Positions 49,378 through 52,500 of a stretch of 52,500 nt of DNA are shown one piece after another. Below the pieces are notes generated by a model, which ran no database searches, was not told the DNA's origin, and saw only the letters and a list, made by a program, of their open reading frames with translations. The DNA comes from Glandiceps talaboti. Lineage: Eukaryota; Hemichordata; Enteropneusta; Spengelidae. The DNA is taken from assembly GCF_964340395.1 (NCBI RefSeq), contig NC_135553.1:10895001-10947500 (forward strand), given 5' to 3'. The position numbers and the translations under genes are program-made. Numbering within the stretch: the stretch's first letter is position 1; each line of letters starts with the position of its first letter.

Positions 49378-51944
49378 GTCAGCTTGCGAAACCTTTTCCT
49401 ATTGCATTTGTATTCTATTCACAATTTGAGCCATGGGCTCCGATGCCGTTATTGATGTAGTCTTTATAGTATACCTGGATTGATTACTGATATCAATCTA
49501 AACATGATTTTGGGTGATAAAAGAGCACCCATGAGTTACTCAACATTTGAATTTTACAAAGAAACCCCACTGCACTCAACATGTGTTTGGCCATTTTGTA
49601 TTTATTATAAGGGTTCATGGGAAAACCTTTTGTGCTGGCATAGCGAATACCCATCTCTTTAATTTGCCTTCAAATGTTTGTTAAAATTGTAGTGATACAC
49701 AGTTTTTTAGGTTGCATACAATACGTTTATCAAGGAAAGTCAACTGATATAAATGAAAAATTCCAAACGACTTGTACCAATTAAACGAAATAGCAACTGT
49801 AACATTGAAGATTATCAGTGGCATCTTCTGCGATGATTGCTTTCTCTGAGCATGCGTACCATGTGAGTCTCACTGCATACGCACTCTTCTTTCGTCAATT
49901 AAAAGCTTGCCTTGTTGGAAAATGTTCTGTTAACAGAGTTAAAAGTAACACTTGAAATTTGATATATCATAATTTCACAACACTTGGGGCATTATAAGTA
50001 CTTTAACATAATTTCAAGAGTTGCCTCAGGGTAGAAGACTGAGACATGAAAGACTTGTAAGTGGAACATTCAGCTGGCATAAAACGATGAACCCTTCTAT
50101 TCCAAAGATTGTTTAGCAGCTTGGTATTTGTGTACGTTTTAAACATGAATGAGATTAGTTTCTTGATTTATGTTTGTTTGTTTGTTTGTTTGTTTGTTTG
50201 TGTGTGTGTTTGTTTGTTTGTTTGTTTGTTTGTTTGTATGTGTGTGTGTAGATTTTCTGTGTGATTTCATTGTCCACGATGACTTCAAATTAATAGTAAA
50301 ATCTTCTTTCTTTCTTTCTTTTTTATGCAGAAAACAAGATGGAAGGTAACACCTTGATCGGTACCTAACCAGATCTCTGACATTAAAATTACGAGATGGC
50401 ACACTGCAATTATGACCTGGTATATGGTTCACAGTGTAGAGTGGATTATGAAAACCTGTATTCCGCGGGGAATTGGCATTCATGATTTTTATGTTGTCAT
50501 TTCCAATGCCTGGACTCGATAAACGAATTTCGTTCTATTCGTCTGTTTAGTTACAGGGGTGCAGTGTATGTACAATACACCACATGTTGAAAGACCTCGT
50601 CAACCTTTTACTCATTAATATTCAACTGGCATGCTCTATTGAAAATCAAAGTTCATAATTAACTAATTTGCCTCTCCTGATGCGTAATGATATTATAAAT
50701 TGTATTTACCAAGGAAATCTCAATTATATTTACGAAGGACCTCTACCCTGTGTCCTAATGTAAGTCAAGTGGGGGATACAGTATTGTACATGTAATTTAA
50801 CTAAAGTCTGGGGTCCAATGGATTCAGCACAGCATTTGATGGTAATTTCGAATTGAGAACAGGTTTTTTCACACACTGATTCATGATCCTTGGTCGTTCT
50901 TGCGAAGGGTATTAACAAGCAGTGAAAGGGGTACGAGTAACAGAATGTATTTATGCTGATACTGAAGAAAATACAAGATTTGAAACAGAGCATTTTCAGT
51001 GTCTATAAGTGCCAACCGTATGGATATTTCATTACTTCCTGAACTGTCTCTTGGGTAACAAGCGTCTGAAAAATTACGGAAATTAGTAAACAGAATTTCC
51101 AATACAATGTAGTTGGGAATGTTTGTGAAATATTAATTTGTTTTCGTTGTTTTGTGTTGTGGCTGGGCTATAGTATTACAGGTCTTGAATTCCAAAATGT
51201 TCAAAAAAATTCAAAATAGTTAGCATTCAAAAACATTTAAATTTGGTTACAACATAGACGTTGGAGGGAGTGGTTTCTTCAGTGCCAAACGATCCATTTA
51301 ATGGAATTTAGGAAAATTTCTCCATACACAATTGTGTACATGTGATTACCAGTTGTGTAATAGTCAAACGTGGTGTTACATTTTGTTTATTTAATTGACT
51401 AGGTCATTGACACAGCGCAGTCAGTATGTTAATAAATGTACTTTCATTTTTATAGCTGTTATAAGCATACACTGTCATGCACATGTATTATGACGTAATT
51501 TAGTTTAGCAGGCCTAATAACTATTAACATATCAAGAACATGATGTATTTAATTACACCGAAGAATGCCTCGTGTGAAACAAATGAATAATTTGAATATA
51601 TATTATCAGCAGTATAATGAATATTTTGAAAAACAATATGCAGTATTATATATATTTATATAAAACAGTGTATCGTTGTAATACATTAAACGTTGTTATT
51701 CTTTTAGTATTGTAACATTGCACTTTACATGTACTTACATCAACTCTGTTTGTAGTGAAAATAGTCAAAAGTGTAGCCCGTCTGCGACATGTTCATAATT
51801 TTCAGCGTTTACGTCTGGATAAGTAATTTTCATTAGGATGTGACATTCATCAGTTTTCATTTAGGTGACATTGTGAATATTATCACAAACTAAAATTAGA
51901 GTAGTTGATATCAATAAAACCAAACTCTGCATGTATATTTTAGT
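49378..51944. other. Downstream of the last clear ankyrin exon; little recognised
   Basis: A tiny exon AAAACAAGATGGAAG with flanking TGCAG and GTAACA sites (50331-50346) is in phase with the previous ankyrin exon, but it is too short to trust. Otherwise this is AT-rich sequence with no motif-bearing open frame. Confidence 0.4.
50171..50251. repeat. (GTTT)n/(GT)n microsatellite
   Basis: Two GTTT runs separated by GT units, followed nearby by a short (TTTC)n tract at about 50304-50320. Confidence 0.93.
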
Positions 51945-52110
51945 CCCTCAAAGGGGTACTATTACAATTGGCTCCGTCTGTCAGTCCATGCGTGCGTGCG
52001 TGAGTGAGTGATTGAGTGAGTGCACTCGTCAGTCCGTAATACGTCATTTCTCAGACATGCAATATCCGATTTCTATCAAACCTGGCACAAAGGTGCCATA
52101 CTGTATGAGA
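51945..52110 (+). repeat. Dispersed repeat, copy 2 (CTATTACAATTGGCTCCGTC)
   Basis: It begins AAGGGGTACTATTACAATTG, continues as GCTCCGTCTGTC with GCGTGCGTGAGTGAGT-like units, and has the same TAATACGTC as copy 1 at 21021-21120. Beyond that the sequence may continue (ATGCAATATCCGATTTC, AACCTGGCACAAAGGTGCC). It is a dispersed repeat of unknown class. Confidence 0.6.
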
Positions 52111-52500
52111 CATATGTAAATTTGATGGAATGGTGGCCATTTATATTTAAATATTAATATATGCAGCATAACACGAAATGTGTAATACATGTGGAGACTC
52201 CATTGAAATGGAGTTATGATAATATACGAGCTGTCTTGTAAGTGACACTTGCATATTGAAGACACTATGTAGCAATTATGTGTGGCCAATTTCTTTAGAT
52301 CATGTCTATAATTAATACAGAGTAAGATAAATATACATATACTTTACTAAATCGGTGCTCATATTACTTTTTTGCTGACACGGCCATATTTATAGTGAGC
52401 AATCTTGATTTACCTTATATACACAAAAAAGTTAGTAGCTAATACATTCTCGTTTTCTACCCCCCCCCCCCTATGGAACTTTGTTTTGAGACATTGACTT

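Overview
The window is nuclear DNA of an animal, most likely a marine invertebrate. The evidence is split genes with GT-AG introns, an AT-rich intron and intergenic background crowded with tetranucleotide microsatellites, a BEL/Pao LTR retrotransposon, and relics of animal-type non-LTR retrotransposons. I cannot name the species or choose between a lophotrochozoan and an invertebrate deuterostome. There is no sign of prokaryotic organisation, CRISPR or plasmid sequence.

Region 1 (1-25.7 kb) is a cluster of GMC-family FAD oxidoreductase genes (choline/glucose dehydrogenase-like). Gene A is on the minus strand: exons 1-5 and part of exon 6 are present and it runs off the left edge. Its intron 2 holds a full-length, apparently young BEL/Pao element (1321-10023): two 825-bp LTRs that look identical, a 5-bp TACAG target-site duplication and one uninterrupted 2089-codon Gag-Pol frame, antisense to the host gene. 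Gene C is on the plus strand: only its last three exons are present (14786-15863), with correct splice sites and phases but no exons 1-12. Gene B is on the minus strand: about 15 exons from 25673 to 17332, essentially complete, with one ambiguous exon near 20.3 kb that is either a very short exon or carries a frameshift. C and B converge tail to tail. A and B share exon sizes wherever they can be compared, so they are tandem paralogues. Neither starts with an obvious leader peptide, so both are probably cytosolic.

Region 2 (25.7-43 kb) is gene-poor. It holds a diverged tandem array of about 122-bp period (27.5-28.1 kb), a small nested foldback element (30684-30802), several microsatellites, and the 3' end of a Rex1/Babar-like LINE (about 39.96-40.69 kb).

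Region 3 (43-49.4 kb, perhaps to 50.3 kb) is part of a plus-strand ankyrin-repeat gene. Three exons with compatible phases encode about four ankyrin repeats; its first and last exons were not identified. Its introns carry very long simple repeats: a (TCTA)n-(TGTC)n-(TCTA)n block, (ATC)n and (AT)n. One dispersed repeat family appears near 21.0 kb and again near 51.95 kb.

The main points of interest are the young retrotransposon inside a GMC gene intron, the inverted partial GMC copy, the ambiguous gene B exon, the 122-bp array, the foldback element, and paired TCACGTGA palindromes. I did not find a clearly new biochemical system.
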